This document shows positions 1 to 7,795 of a stretch of 64,000 bases of DNA, in pieces. A program made the position numbers and the translations under genes. Under the pieces are notes generated by a model. That model was not told where the DNA came from, made no database searches, and saw nothing but the letters and a program-made list of their open reading frames with translations. The DNA is from CAIKNB01 sp964415965 (lineage in GTDB: Bacteria; Patescibacteriota; Patescibacteriia; 2-12-FULL-60-25): the NCBI GenBank assembly GCA_964415965.1, contig CAYQCK010000001.1, positions 558,001 to 622,000 of the forward strand, in the 5' to 3' direction. How positions within the stretch are numbered: the stretch's first letter is position 1; every line of letters begins with the position of its first letter.

Positions 1-1966
1 CGCAGAACAGGACGAAGACCGTGGCGAGCGTGGCGGCGCGTGAAAACCGGGTGGCCAAAACGCGTTTGAGGCCCGCCTCATACCACGGGATGACCCGATC
101 GAAATGCACGACGCCGTGCATCAGCCGGCCCAGGAACCCCTCTCCTCCGTGCTCGGCTTGGCGACGGAGTTTTTCCTTGATCAGATCGTCGTCGAGCCAT
201 TCGCGTTCGGCCAGGGCGGCATTGAGCTCCAGATTGCGTTTGCCCTTGCTCCAGAACCAGACGGCCGAGGCGACGAAGACGACGCCCAAGGCTCCGGCGA
301 CCGCGTAGCCAAGCAAGCTGCGCGTCCAAGCCGCCACGCCGATGACGCCCAAGATGATGGCGCACCAGGCGTAAAAGAAGCCTTTCGTCAGCCGGATGCG
401 TTCCAGGACGGCGGCCAGCGGGTGGTTGATGAAGAGCGCGATGAAGAGCGAAGCGATGAGCGTGGTCGAGACGGTTATCGGTATGGATTTGATGAACTGG
501 CCGATGATGCCGGTCGAAACCAGGAGGGGCAGGAACGCCCAGACCGTGGTCAGGGTGGTGGTCGTCAGCACGACCTTGAAATCGTTCAGCACCAGGAGCA
601 CCGCTTCCTCCGGCGTGAATTTTCCGGTGTTCAGGTATTGCTTGGTCGCGCTCACCACCACGATGGCGTCGTCGACCAGGAGGCCGAGCGCCAGGATGAG
701 CGAAAACATCGACAGGAAGTTGAGCGAGGTGCCGGTCAGGTACATGACCGTGAACGTCGCGAAGAAGACGAGCGGCACGGCCAAGCCGGCGACGAACGCC
801 TCTTTGATGCCGACGATCAGGAACAGGATGATCGAGACGAGCGCGATGGTTATCAAAAAGTCGCGCACCAGGTGGTTGAAGTCCTTGCGGATGACCTCGC
901 TCTGGTCGATGATCGTGCTGTAACCCATGCCGGGCGGCAGGCGCTTGAGCGTTTCGTCCAAGCTCTTCTCGGCCGTGTCGACGGTATTGACGATGTTGCC
1001 GCCGGTCTTCTTGATGATCTGCAGCGTGACGCTGTCGGACGGGGCTTTGCCGCCGGTCGAGAACCGCGACAGGACCGTCTTCTCGATCGCCGTCTCCTCG
1101 ACTTTGGCCACGTCCTTCAGGTAGACGATGGCCCCGTCGTCGGTGTGCATGAGCGGGACCTGCCCGAGCTTCTCGGCGCTGTAGAACCGGCCGTCGGCCC
1201 GGACCGGGAAGGCGTATTTAGTGCCGTCGAAAGTCCCGGCCGGGACAGCGAGGTTGGCGGCTTTGATGGCGGAATTTGCCTGGTCGGCCGAGATGCCGTA
1301 GTAGGTCAGCTTCTGCGGGTCGTAGGCCACGGAGAACTCGCGCGTGTCGCCGCCCGAGATCTTGACTTCGCGGACGCCGGGTATCTTCTCGAGCTCGTCC
1401 TTGACGTCGTCGGCCGCCGCGCGGAGCGTGAAACCGTCATACGGGCCTTGGAGCGAGGCGGTCCAGATGGGCGTGTCGTCGAGGGATATCTCCACGACCT
1501 GCGGTTCCTTAGCGTCCGAAGGCAGGCTGTTCTTGACGCTGTTCACCTGGTCGCGGAGTTTCCGGATGGAATCGTCCAGGTCGGCTTTGGCGTCGTATTC
1601 GACGCGGACGGTCGAAATGGAGTTGGCCGAGCTCGAGGTGATCTTGTTGATGTTCTTCAGGCCTGCGATGCTCGTCTCGATCTTCTTCGAAATCAGCTCT
1701 TCGACGTCGCTCGGCGAGGCGCCGGGATAGGCGGTCACGATGATGGCGATCGGAATCTTGACCTCGGGCATCGACTCGCGCGGCAGCTTGATGAATGAGT
1801 ACGCGCCGGCCGCGGTCAGCAGCAGGATGAGCAAAACGACCACGCGGAAATTCGTGACGAAGAAATTCAGCAGGCTCCGGCGCAATCCCGGATCGAACTG
1901 GAGCCTGTCCAGGTACAACTGGTCGGAAGACCGGCGTTCCGGCTTCGGGTTGGTTTCGTTTTCCAT
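1..1966 (-). CDS. RND-family efflux transporter (partial, C-terminus beyond window)
   Basis: Inner-membrane proton-driven exporter of the AcrB/MdtB (HAE) family. The visible 655 residues begin with a cytoplasmic tail and a first membrane helix (about residues 40-58). A periplasmic porter-like domain follows (about 60-340), then a block of membrane helices. The family proton-relay motif GLLVDDAIVVV is present with both aspartates. After the fifth or sixth helix there is a charged cytoplasmic stretch (about 595-625), as in full-length RND pumps of roughly 1,000-1,200 residues. The gene runs off the left edge, so it is truncated by the window and not by mutation. It starts 7 nt after the adaptor stop codon and is the third gene of a marR-adaptor-pump operon. 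The substrate cannot be read from sequence. No outer-membrane channel gene is seen. Confidence 0.93.
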   Translation of the reverse strand, partial: MENETNPKPERRSSDQLYLDRLQFDPGLRRSLLNFFVTNFRVVVLLILLLTAAGAYSFIKLPRESMPEVKIPIAIIVTAYPGASPSDVEELISKKIETSIAGLKNINKITSSSANSISTVRVEYDAKADLDDSIRKLRDQVNSVKNSLPSDAKEPQVVEISLDDTPIWTASLQGPYDGFTLRAAADDVKDELEKIPGVREVKISGGDTREFSVAYDPQKLTYYGISADQANSAIKAANLAVPAGTFDGTKYAFPVRADGRFYSAEKLGQVPLMHTDDGAIVYLKDVAKVEETAIEKTVLSRFSTGGKAPSDSVTLQIIKKTGGNIVNTVDTAEKSLDETLKRLPPGMGYSTIIDQSEVIRKDFNHLVRDFLITIALVSIILFLIVGIKEAFVAGLAVPLVFFATFTVMYLTGTSLNFLSMFSLILALGLLVDDAIVVVSATKQYLNTGKFTPEEAVLLVLNDFKVVLTTTTLTTVWAFLPLLVSTGIIGQFIKSIPITVSTTLIASLFIALFINHPLAAVLERIRLTKGFFYAWCAIILGVIGVAAWTRSLLGYAVAGALGVVFVASAVWFWSKGKRNLELNAALAEREWLDDDLIKEKLRRQAEHGGEGFLGRLMHGVVHFDRVIPWYEAGLKRVLATRFSRAATLATVFVLFC

Positions 1967-1973
1967 AGCGGCG

Positions 1974-3896
1974 TTATCGGTTGATGGCCACCGTCTCGCC
2001 TTCGCGGACGAGCTTGTTGCCGTCCACGATGATGGAGCCGTCCGCCGGGATGTCGCCCGAGACCTCGGCGTTCTCGCCTTCCACCTTGTCTATCCTGACG
2101 GCGGTCTTGGCCGCCTTGCCGTCCTTGACCAGCAAAATGCTGGCTCCGGCCGGAGAGACTTCCACCGCGGACAGCGGCAGCAGATACGAGCCGTCCCGAG
2201 CCGATTTCGTGACGGTCACGCGGACCGTTGTGATGCTGCCCAAGACCAGGTTCTTGGCGGCTTGACCGTCCTTAAGCCTGGCTTCCACCAGGAAGCGGCG
2301 CGTCACGGCATCGGCCTGCGGGGTGATGCTCCAGATGGTCGCCGGCATCTCGTCCGTCCCGGCGATGATGGCGGCGTCCATTCCGGCCGACAGCAGCCCG
2401 AGGCTCTCCTGGTCGACGTAAAATTGGATCCTCAGGCGGTCCGGGGTGCTGACCACTGCCAGGACTTGGCCGGCGCCCACCGTATCCCCGTTCTCGACCG
2501 CCTTCTTCGTGACGATACCGTCGATCGGCGTGATGACGCGGTGGACGTCGATCAGGTTCTGCAGGGCCACCGCGGCGTTGCGATATTGGATTTCGGCCAT
2601 GTCCATCTGGGATTTGCTGACGGCCACCTGCGTCTCGAGTTTGATCTTGTTCGCCGAATACTGGTTGCGCGCGGCTTCGGCGCCGAACGCGGCGTTGTCC
2701 TGCTGGGTCTTGTTCCCGGCCTTCAGGTTCTCGAGATTCTGGGCCGCGATCTTTTCCTGCTGCTGGGCCAGCTCGTAGGCTTTTTGGAGGGCGTCCAGTG
2801 ACGAACCGTTGTTCAGCGTGACATTGGCCAGGGATTGCTTGGCGCCGTTCAGCTGTTGCAGCAGTCCGCTGGCTTGGGATTGGAATCCGGCGACCTGGGT
2901 CTGGAGTCCGGAAATCGACAGGCCGCTGGGCGAAGACTGGGGCAAGGAAGTCGAAGGCATGGTCTTGTCGACCACGGTCTTCATGGCATCGGCCAAGCTT
3001 TTGGTCTTGGTTACCGCGTCCGACGCTCCGTCCAACCGGGCGCCCAGATCGGCGAATTTCGTCGCGCGATAAGCGTCGACCGAGTTCCGGGCGGCCGTAT
3101 AGGCCGACTTGGCCGTCTCCAAGGAGTTGTCGCCGAGGAGCCCGAGGTATTTGTGGTAAGGCAGGTTTCCGCCGTTCGGGTTGTCGAGCTCGGCGATGGC
3201 GTTAAGGGCTACGATGACGGAATTGCACGAATCCACGGCGCTGTTGGCCGTGAGTTCGGCGTTGGTGCCGGCGTCTCCGGTCGTCTGGTCTGCCGAAGCT
3301 TGCCGGTTATCCAGGGCCAGCTTGGCCTGCTCGACCGACAGCTTGGCCGTCTGGTACGCCAAATCGGCGCTTTTAAGCGCTTCGCTTGTCGCCGATTCCA
3401 CGTTCCCCTTGCCTGTTTCGGCTTGCTCGCGGGCGATCTCCAGCTGCCTCAGGTCTTTGCCTGAGGACTGGAGCAGATTCAGGTAATTGGTACGGGCCAT
3501 CTCGTAAGATGTCCGGGCTTGTTCGGCCGCAAGTTGGGCTTGCTTGACCTGGCCCGCATCGAAACCGGCGGTCTGTTTGGCCGAGTTCACGTCGTCGATC
3601 TTGACCAGTTGGTCGCCGAGCTTGACCTTGTCGCCGACCTTGAAAGCGACGTTTTGCGCCGTGCCCGCGGTTTTGGCGATGATTTTCGCTTCCTGTTCTG
3701 CCGAGACCGTCGCCGGGAATTCCAGGTCCTGTTTGAGCGATTTCGCGTCGGCCGCCTGGCGGACCGTGACGGTGACCGGCTGCTTGGGGGTTTCGGCGGC
3801 CGGGGCCTCGGTCTTACGGCAACCGGCGCCGAAAGCGGCGGCGCTCAAAGCGAGCGTCGCGGCCGCGACCGCCAACAGGATTTTTTTGGTCGTCAT
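1974..3896 (-). CDS. efflux RND periplasmic adaptor (HlyD/MFP family lipoprotein)
   Basis: Membrane-fusion partner of the adjoining RND pump. A signal peptide ends in the lipobox FGAGC (Cys about residue 26), so the protein should be lipid-anchored. Next come a half-lipoyl/barrel region (about 45-110) and an exceptionally long helical hairpin (about 110-440) rich in Ala/Gln heptads. The second lipoyl half carries the typical motif VITPIDGIVTKKAVENGDTV, and a beta-barrel/membrane-proximal end follows. At 640 residues it is longer than the usual 350-450, and the excess lies in the coiled coil. The ATG at 3896 is chosen because the upstream in-frame codon is TTG. It lies 2 nt after the marR stop, so translation is probably coupled. 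Family assignment is secure; the partner is inferred from adjacency. Confidence 0.93.
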   Translation of the reverse strand: MTTKKILLAVAAATLALSAAAFGAGCRKTEAPAAETPKQPVTVTVRQAADAKSLKQDLEFPATVSAEQEAKIIAKTAGTAQNVAFKVGDKVKLGDQLVKIDDVNSAKQTAGFDAGQVKQAQLAAEQARTSYEMARTNYLNLLQSSGKDLRQLEIAREQAETGKGNVESATSEALKSADLAYQTAKLSVEQAKLALDNRQASADQTTGDAGTNAELTANSAVDSCNSVIVALNAIAELDNPNGGNLPYHKYLGLLGDNSLETAKSAYTAARNSVDAYRATKFADLGARLDGASDAVTKTKSLADAMKTVVDKTMPSTSLPQSSPSGLSISGLQTQVAGFQSQASGLLQQLNGAKQSLANVTLNNGSSLDALQKAYELAQQQEKIAAQNLENLKAGNKTQQDNAAFGAEAARNQYSANKIKLETQVAVSKSQMDMAEIQYRNAAVALQNLIDVHRVITPIDGIVTKKAVENGDTVGAGQVLAVVSTPDRLRIQFYVDQESLGLLSAGMDAAIIAGTDEMPATIWSITPQADAVTRRFLVEARLKDGQAAKNLVLGSITTVRVTVTKSARDGSYLLPLSAVEVSPAGASILLVKDGKAAKTAVRIDKVEGENAEVSGDIPADGSIIVDGNKLVREGETVAINR

Positions 3897-3898
3897 AA

Positions 3899-4369
3899 TC
3901 AATTCTTGCCTTTCGCCTTGGCCAGCCTTTGGTCGTGGCCGTCCATTATCTTGTTCAGCTTGTCCAGGATGTTGTGCATATGGAATTTTTCGTCAGCCGA
4001 GAATTCCTGCTCCAGGAAGAGCGATTTTTTTTGGACGAATTCCTTTATTTCGAGGTATTTCTTCCGGCCCGCCTCGGTCAGCTCTATCCGGACATTGCGT
4101 TTGTCGTCGCTCTCCGGGACGCGCCTTTTGGCCAGGCCGTTCTTTTCCAGGACGTCCAAACGTTGGGAAATGTTCGATTTCGTTCCGCCCGTCTGATGCA
4201 GGATCTCGGTCGGGGTCATCCCTTCTTTAGAGGCCAGCATGCAGATTATCTTGCAGTAAGTCGTGGTCAGCCCCATGGGCTCGAAATAATACCGGTTAGC
4301 GTTGGCCTCGAGGCGGGTGGCGGTCAGGATTAACCGCTGGAACAGTCCCTTGTCGTTGAGTATGTCCAT
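3899..4369 (-). CDS. MarR-family transcriptional regulator
   Basis: A 156-residue winged-helix regulator. The DNA-binding core (about residues 40-110) has the family pattern: a recognition helix with GGTKSNISQRLDVLEKNGL, then the wing RRVPESDDKRNVRIELTEAG with the conserved D-x-R. Long N- and C-terminal helices would form the dimer. It is the first gene of the efflux operon and probably represses it until a ligand binds, as MarR proteins next to pumps commonly do. The promoter at 4389-4417 overlaps an imperfect palindrome that is a good candidate operator. The leader is only about 12 nt with no Shine-Dalgarno sequence. Confidence 0.93.
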   Translation of the reverse strand: MDILNDKGLFQRLILTATRLEANANRYYFEPMGLTTTYCKIICMLASKEGMTPTEILHQTGGTKSNISQRLDVLEKNGLAKRRVPESDDKRNVRIELTEAGRKKYLEIKEFVQKKSLFLEQEFSADEKFHMHNILDKLNKIMDGHDQRLAKAKGKN

Positions 4370-4388
4370 AATATTTTGGTGGAAGTTT

Positions 4389-4417
4389 AGTTTATCAATG
4401 AACCATTAATATGTCAA
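4389..4417 (-). promoter_or_regulatory. promoter and probable operator of the marR-efflux operon
   Basis: On the minus strand TTGACA (4412-4417) is separated by exactly 17 nt from TAAACT (4389-4394). An imperfect 14-bp palindrome, GTTTATCAATGAAC on the plus strand (4390-4403, five of seven pairs matching), covers the -10 box and part of the spacer. A bound MarR dimer there would block polymerase. The expected start site is about 12 nt before the ATG. Confidence 0.7.
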
Positions 4418-4443
4418 GGGTCGGTTAAACAAAAAACCGACCC
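4418..4443 (-). terminator. hairpin between the NUDIX gene and the marR promoter, possible terminator
   Basis: A perfect 9-bp stem (GGGTCGGTT/AACCGACCC) with an A/T-rich 8-nt loop lies about 30 nt past the NUDIX stop codon and directly abuts the -35 box of the marR promoter. There is no U-run after the stem, so it may terminate weakly or only insulate the two units. Confidence 0.5.
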
Positions 4444-4475
4444 GTTGCCGAATCGGCTGTATCGGCTGGCTTGTG

Positions 4476-4997
4476 TCATTTCCGGAACATCTCGATCGTC
4501 CTTCTGACTTCTTCCGGGATGCCCATGATACAGGGTAGTGCGGCGGTTTCCTGGGCGTTCGCCCAAACGTATCCGTTGAACGAGCCGCGTTCGAGCGTGA
4601 CTTCGCCGCCGCTGTAGCGCGCCGCGAATTTCGCCAGGAGCGTCGGCGTGCCGTCCGGCCTGACGTAAGCCACGCTATTTATGTAGGCCAGCGGGCCGCT
4701 GATCCCTATCCCCGCTTCTTCCGCGACTTCCCTTGCGAGCAGCTTTTCCACGGCATCCTCGAAATCAAGCACGTCGCCGTTGAGGCGGCTGGGGCGGCTG
4801 ATGTCCAGATCGGACCATTCGAGCTTGCCTCCCGGGACTGCGTATTTCCCGGGATGGACATTCTCCGTCTCGCTGCGCTTGAGCAGGAGGCAGCGGCCGT
4901 CGCTCTCGCGGTAGACCACGACGTTGGCCACGAAGTAGAAAAGCTTATCCTGTTTGGCGCTGTCGAGGCAGATTTTTTCGGCGGGCATATGCGGCAT
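4476..4997 (-). CDS. NUDIX hydrolase
   Basis: A 173-residue NUDIX-fold protein that should hydrolyse a nucleoside-diphosphate-linked substrate. The fold is recognisable from the first strand (FVANVVVYR), VPGGKLEW, and the core of the Nudix box REVAEEAGIGI (about residues 89-99), which contains the metal-binding glutamates. A 15-20-residue insertion separates the GGKLE segment from the helix. The usual G-x5-E spacing before REVAEE is altered, with Asp at the expected Gly and Glu positions. Two ATGs (4997 and 4988) are possible starts; neither has a clear ribosome site. The substrate is not predictable. The gene is apparently monocistronic, between two hairpins. Confidence 0.85.
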   Translation of the reverse strand: MPHMPAEKICLDSAKQDKLFYFVANVVVYRESDGRCLLLKRSETENVHPGKYAVPGGKLEWSDLDISRPSRLNGDVLDFEDAVEKLLAREVAEEAGIGISGPLAYINSVAYVRPDGTPTLLAKFAARYSGGEVTLERGSFNGYVWANAQETAALPCIMGIPEEVRRTIEMFRK

Positions 4998-5006
4998 TCT
5001 AGCACG

Positions 5007-5032
5007 AAAAACCCCGTCAGGAAGACGGGGTT
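5007..5032 (-). terminator. rho-independent terminator of the 5051-5575 lipoprotein gene
   Basis: Read on the minus strand, the 9-bp stem AACCCCGTC/GACGGGGTT with a 5-nt loop is followed directly by TTTTT. It lies just past the stop codon at 5051 and before the NUDIX start. Confidence 0.85.
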
Positions 5033-5050
5033 CCGTTTATCCGCAAAGGC

Positions 5051-5575
5051 TCAGAAGCCGATGAACTCGACCTTTTCGGGGAGTTCGAATTTGGAATCGG
5101 CTATGGTTTCGGATTTGCAATTGTTCTTTTTCTCTTCGAGCTTGCTGATGATGTCGGCCGTGCCGTGGATCTCCTTGTCTCCCATCTTCGGCGGCTCCGT
5201 ACCCGGTTTCACGTTCTTGAAGTCGAACAGCAGCCCTTTGGCCGATTCGTCTCCCCAGATGTACATCTTGTCGTCTTTAGCCAGTCCGCGGATGACCGCC
5301 GTCTTGCCGTCCTGCCCCGGCATGGGCAGGGGCTCGGATTCGAAATATATCCGTTTGTTCTTGATGTAGGTCACGGTCTTCTGGCCGTTCTCATCCGCAT
5401 AATCGCAACGCACGGCGATGGAGCGGTCGAAGGCGTCTTTGATGGATTGCCAGGCGCTTTTATCCGCGTTATCCCCCGGTGTTGCGTTTGGGGCGGCCTC
5501 GTTTTTGCCGCACCCGGCCCCAAGGAAGATGATGGCTGAGATGGCGAGAACGGTCGGGATGGTTCGTTTGGTCAT
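5051..5575 (-). CDS. small secreted lipoprotein of unknown function
   Basis: A 174-residue protein with a signal peptide ending in the lipobox LGAGC (Cys 22), so it is predicted to be lipid-anchored outside the cytoplasmic membrane. The mature part is a beta-rich domain of about 140 residues without a motif I recognise. Its layout resembles the lipoprotein at 55756-56430: a low-complexity N-terminus, then a domain beginning W-x-x-I/L-K with YIKNKRIYFES and KMYIWGD strands. A LolA/LppX-type lipid-binding fold is conceivable but unproven. ATG 5575 is chosen because the predicted transcription start (about 5599) lies downstream of the longer alternatives. Confidence 0.7.
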   Translation of the reverse strand: MTKRTIPTVLAISAIIFLGAGCGKNEAAPNATPGDNADKSAWQSIKDAFDRSIAVRCDYADENGQKTVTYIKNKRIYFESEPLPMPGQDGKTAVIRGLAKDDKMYIWGDESAKGLLFDFKNVKPGTEPPKMGDKEIHGTADIISKLEEKKNNCKSETIADSKFELPEKVEFIGF

Positions 5576-5597
5576 GTCAGGTCGGTTTAAAAATTTA

Positions 5598-5626
5598 TTG
5601 CGCATAGTATAGCAGACGGCTACACT
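5598..5626 (+). promoter_or_regulatory. promoter of greA
   Basis: TTGCGC (5598-5603), 17-nt spacer, TACACT (5621-5626). The start site would be near 5633, giving a leader of about 6 nt to the ATG at 5639. Confidence 0.65.
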
Positions 5627-5635
5627 GCCCGTTAA
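5606..5635 (-). promoter_or_regulatory. promoter of the 5051-5575 lipoprotein gene
   Basis: Minus-strand extended -10 TGCTATACT (-10 at 5606-5611) with a weak -35 TTAACG 18 nt upstream (5630-5635). It overlaps the divergent greA promoter, so the two polymerases would compete for the same 40 bp. Confidence 0.6.
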
Positions 5636-5638
5636 AGT

Positions 5639-6145
5639 ATGCAAATCCCCCAACGCCGCTCTCAAGCGCTGCAAATCCGTGAGGACAGCGACAACCTGAT
5701 GACCGCCGAAAAACTAGCCCGCCTGAAACGCGACCTGGAAGACATTGAGAAGAATCAGCGCCCCAAGGTCGTCGAAGACTTGGTCTATGCCCGAGAGCAG
5801 GGCGACCTGTCCGAGAATGCGGAATACCAGGATGCCAAGGCCAAACTCGGCCGCTTGGATGGCCGGATATTCTCCATCAAGGAAAGGATAAAGAATGCAG
5901 TCATCATAGAGCACGGGGCTGACGCATCAGGCGGCATCAGGATCGGCTCGATGGTCAAATTGCTGATCAACGGCAAGACGCGCGAATACCAGATTGTCGG
6001 CGTCCAAGAGGCTGACCCCTTGAAAGGCCGCATTTCGCACCGCTCTCCGCTCGGTTCCGCCTTGTTGGGCCATGGCGTGGGCGAAATCGTAGCCATTGAA
6101 GCGGACGGCAATAGGATGGAGTATAGGATTGAATCAATCGAATGA
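5639..6145 (+). CDS. greA: transcription elongation factor GreA
   Basis: Rescues backtracked RNA polymerase by stimulating cleavage of the nascent RNA 3' end in the secondary channel. The N-terminal coiled-coil hairpin (about residues 20-95) contains the diagnostic acidic tip EQGDLSENAEYQDAK, and the C-terminal FKBP-like domain includes SPLGSALLGHGVGE. Two starts are possible. ATG 5639 (168 aa) fits the promoter as a near-leaderless mRNA. ATG 5699 (148 aa, MTAEKLARL) also aligns with GreA N-termini, but its GAGGA is 13 nt away. The stop codon overlaps the next gene's start by 4 nt. Confidence 0.95.
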   Translation: MQIPQRRSQALQIREDSDNLMTAEKLARLKRDLEDIEKNQRPKVVEDLVYAREQGDLSENAEYQDAKAKLGRLDGRIFSIKERIKNAVIIEHGADASGGIRIGSMVKLLINGKTREYQIVGVQEADPLKGRISHRSPLGSALLGHGVGEIVAIEADGNRMEYRIESIE

Positions 6146-7446
6146 ATATGCGCATCGCCATCATCGGCGGCGGCGCGGCCGGGCTCATGGCCGCGGCTGC
6201 AGCCCACGAAACCGACCCTCGGGCCGAGATTTTCCTCATCGAGAAAAACGACGGTCTCGGCAAGAAGGTCCTCATCTCCGGCGGCGGGCGGTGCAACCTG
6301 ACGACCGGCATCCGGGACATCAAAACCGTCTTGTCCAAATATCCGCGCGGCGCCAAATTCCTGACCAAAGCCATGCACAGGCTCCCGCCCGAAGCCGTCA
6401 TGGCTTGGTTCGAGGACCATGGTGTACCGCTCAAGGTCGAGGCTGATCAGCGGGCTTTCCCGGTCTCGAACGACGGTCGGGATGTCGTCGCCGCCCTGAC
6501 CGGCGCCATCGCCGCTCCGGTCGTGAAGATCAAGCTCAAGACCCATGTCGCCGGAGTCCGGAAAATCGGGGACGGTTTCGGCATATCCCTGAAAAACCAG
6601 GACGCTCCCCTGCTCGTCGACCGGGTCATCTTGACCACCGGCGGCCAAGCCTACCGCCAGACCGGTTCGACCGGCGACGGCTATGGTTTCGCGGTCTCTC
6701 TCGGCCATTCCCTCACCCCGCTCGCGCCGAGCTTGAGCGCTTTCCAGACCCGCGAGAAATGGGTCGCCGATTTAGCCGGGGTTTCGTTTCAAAAAGCCCT
6801 GATTTCCTGTCGTCTTGAGCGCAGCGAAGCGGAGTCGAAAGACCTCTATCCTCAAAAAAATCCGTCACTCCGTTCAGGACGACAAGAAATTCTCGGCCCT
6901 TTCATCTTCACCCACCGCGGCTTGAGCGGTCCGGCCGTCTTCGCGCTTTCCGCCCTGGTCGCGTTCGAGGATTTTTCGGCCGAAAAGCCGCTGTCCGTAT
7001 CGATAGACTTCCTGCCGGACCGTAAGCTTCAGGACGTTGCCGATAATATCCGTTTCCATCTCGCCAAATACCCCAAGAAAAGCCTGGCCAACGTCCTCGG
7101 GACGCTGGTCCCGAAGTCCCTGGCCGCGTGCCTCTGCGTCCAGCTCGGTTTGGACCCGGCGTCCCCGGCCAGCGGATGCGGAAAGAAGGATGCGGAAAAC
7201 ATGGCGAAGATCGTGAAGGGCCTGGTGCTCCACGTCGCCGCCCGAGCGGCCGGTGACGAGTTCGTGACCGCCGGCGGCGTCGACCTGAAGGAAGTCGACC
7301 CTTCCACCATGGAATCGAAAGTCTGCCCCGGCCTGTTCTTGGCCGGGGAGATCCTGGACATCGACGGGTTCACCGGAGGATTCAACCTCCAGTCGGCCTG
7401 GGCGACCGGGCATCTTGCTGGCGTTTCTTCAGCTGATCCGCGATAA
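6142..7446 (+). CDS. HI0933/BaiN-family flavoprotein (NAD(P)/FAD-dependent oxidoreductase)
   Basis: A 434-residue flavoprotein of the YhiN/HI0933 family. The N-terminal Rossmann motif IIGGGAAGLMAAAAA (about residues 7-21) is followed by the family signature GKKVLISGGGRCNLT (about 44-58). FTHRGLSGPAVFAL and a C-terminal FAD segment with GLFLAGEILDIDGFTGGFNL come later. Residues about 221-249 are encoded by an 87-bp imperfect palindrome (6803-6889) that sits in a loop just before the FTHRGLSGP motif and keeps the frame open. Physiological substrates of the family are poorly defined. The ATG overlaps the greA stop (ATGA), so the two are co-transcribed. Confidence 0.93.
   Translation: MNMRIAIIGGGAAGLMAAAAAHETDPRAEIFLIEKNDGLGKKVLISGGGRCNLTTGIRDIKTVLSKYPRGAKFLTKAMHRLPPEAVMAWFEDHGVPLKVEADQRAFPVSNDGRDVVAALTGAIAAPVVKIKLKTHVAGVRKIGDGFGISLKNQDAPLLVDRVILTTGGQAYRQTGSTGDGYGFAVSLGHSLTPLAPSLSAFQTREKWVADLAGVSFQKALISCRLERSEAESKDLYPQKNPSLRSGRQEILGPFIFTHRGLSGPAVFALSALVAFEDFSAEKPLSVSIDFLPDRKLQDVADNIRFHLAKYPKKSLANVLGTLVPKSLAACLCVQLGLDPASPASGCGKKDAENMAKIVKGLVLHVAARAAGDEFVTAGGVDLKEVDPSTMESKVCPGLFLAGEILDIDGFTGGFNLQSAWATGHLAGVSSADPR
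6803..6889 (+). repeat. RPE-like palindromic element inserted in frame in the flavoprotein gene
   Basis: Terminal 19-nt arms at 6803-6821 and 6871-6889 are inverted repeats of one another with 16 of 19 positions identical (TTTCCTGTCGTCTTGAGCG and TTTCTTGTCGTCCTGAACG read inward). The element is 87 bp, exactly 29 codons, and is open in the gene's frame. Its interior GAGCGCAGCGAAGCGGAGTC resembles intergenic palindromes elsewhere in this window (44321, 53958). Confidence 0.8.
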
Positions 7447-7456
7447 TCAAACCCTT

Positions 7457-7786
7457 ATGGGAGAGAACTTCAGTCCGCCGGGTCCCGAAAGGCCCCAGGT
7501 AGAGACGCCTGAGCAGCTGAAAGAAGCTCAGGAAAAGCATGAAGCCGCCTGTACGGCGCGTTTCATCGGCGAATACGTCGCCGGCACCGGCAACCTGCCG
7601 CCTGAACAGGAGGCGTTTCTGGTTGACTACCTAAAATCCCACCACGGCTTGTGGGAAAAGTTCGACGACGAGGATGTCTATCTGTACAAGACCGTCAAAG
7701 ACGGCAACACGCTGCATTTCCATTTTTGCCAGATAGTCGAGGGCCAGCCGTACTCGCAGGAAGAGGCCATCAAGCTGCCTGGCTAG
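7457..7786 (+). CDS. hypothetical protein
   Basis: A 109-residue acidic soluble protein that I do not recognise. The N-terminal third is Pro/Glu-rich and helical (ETPEQLKEAQEKHEAACTAR). The rest looks like a small alpha/beta domain with EEAFLVDY-like and EDVYLYKTVKDGNTLHFHF strands. ATG 7457 is used; an in-frame ATG at 7415 would overlap the flavoprotein end. No clear ribosome site precedes either. It follows the flavoprotein by about 10 nt and converges on the ABC-F gene with a 9-nt gap, so it is probably the last gene of the greA unit. Confidence 0.6.
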   Translation: MGENFSPPGPERPQVETPEQLKEAQEKHEAACTARFIGEYVAGTGNLPPEQEAFLVDYLKSHHGLWEKFDDEDVYLYKTVKDGNTLHFHFCQIVEGQPYSQEEAIKLPG

Positions 7787-7795
7787 CCAGTCCGA

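Noticed and set aside
104..1798. Long plus-strand open frame opposite the RND gene
   Set aside because: Low-complexity Arg/Asp/Gly-rich translation without domains; it is the antisense shadow of a high-GC gene with all RND motifs on the other strand.
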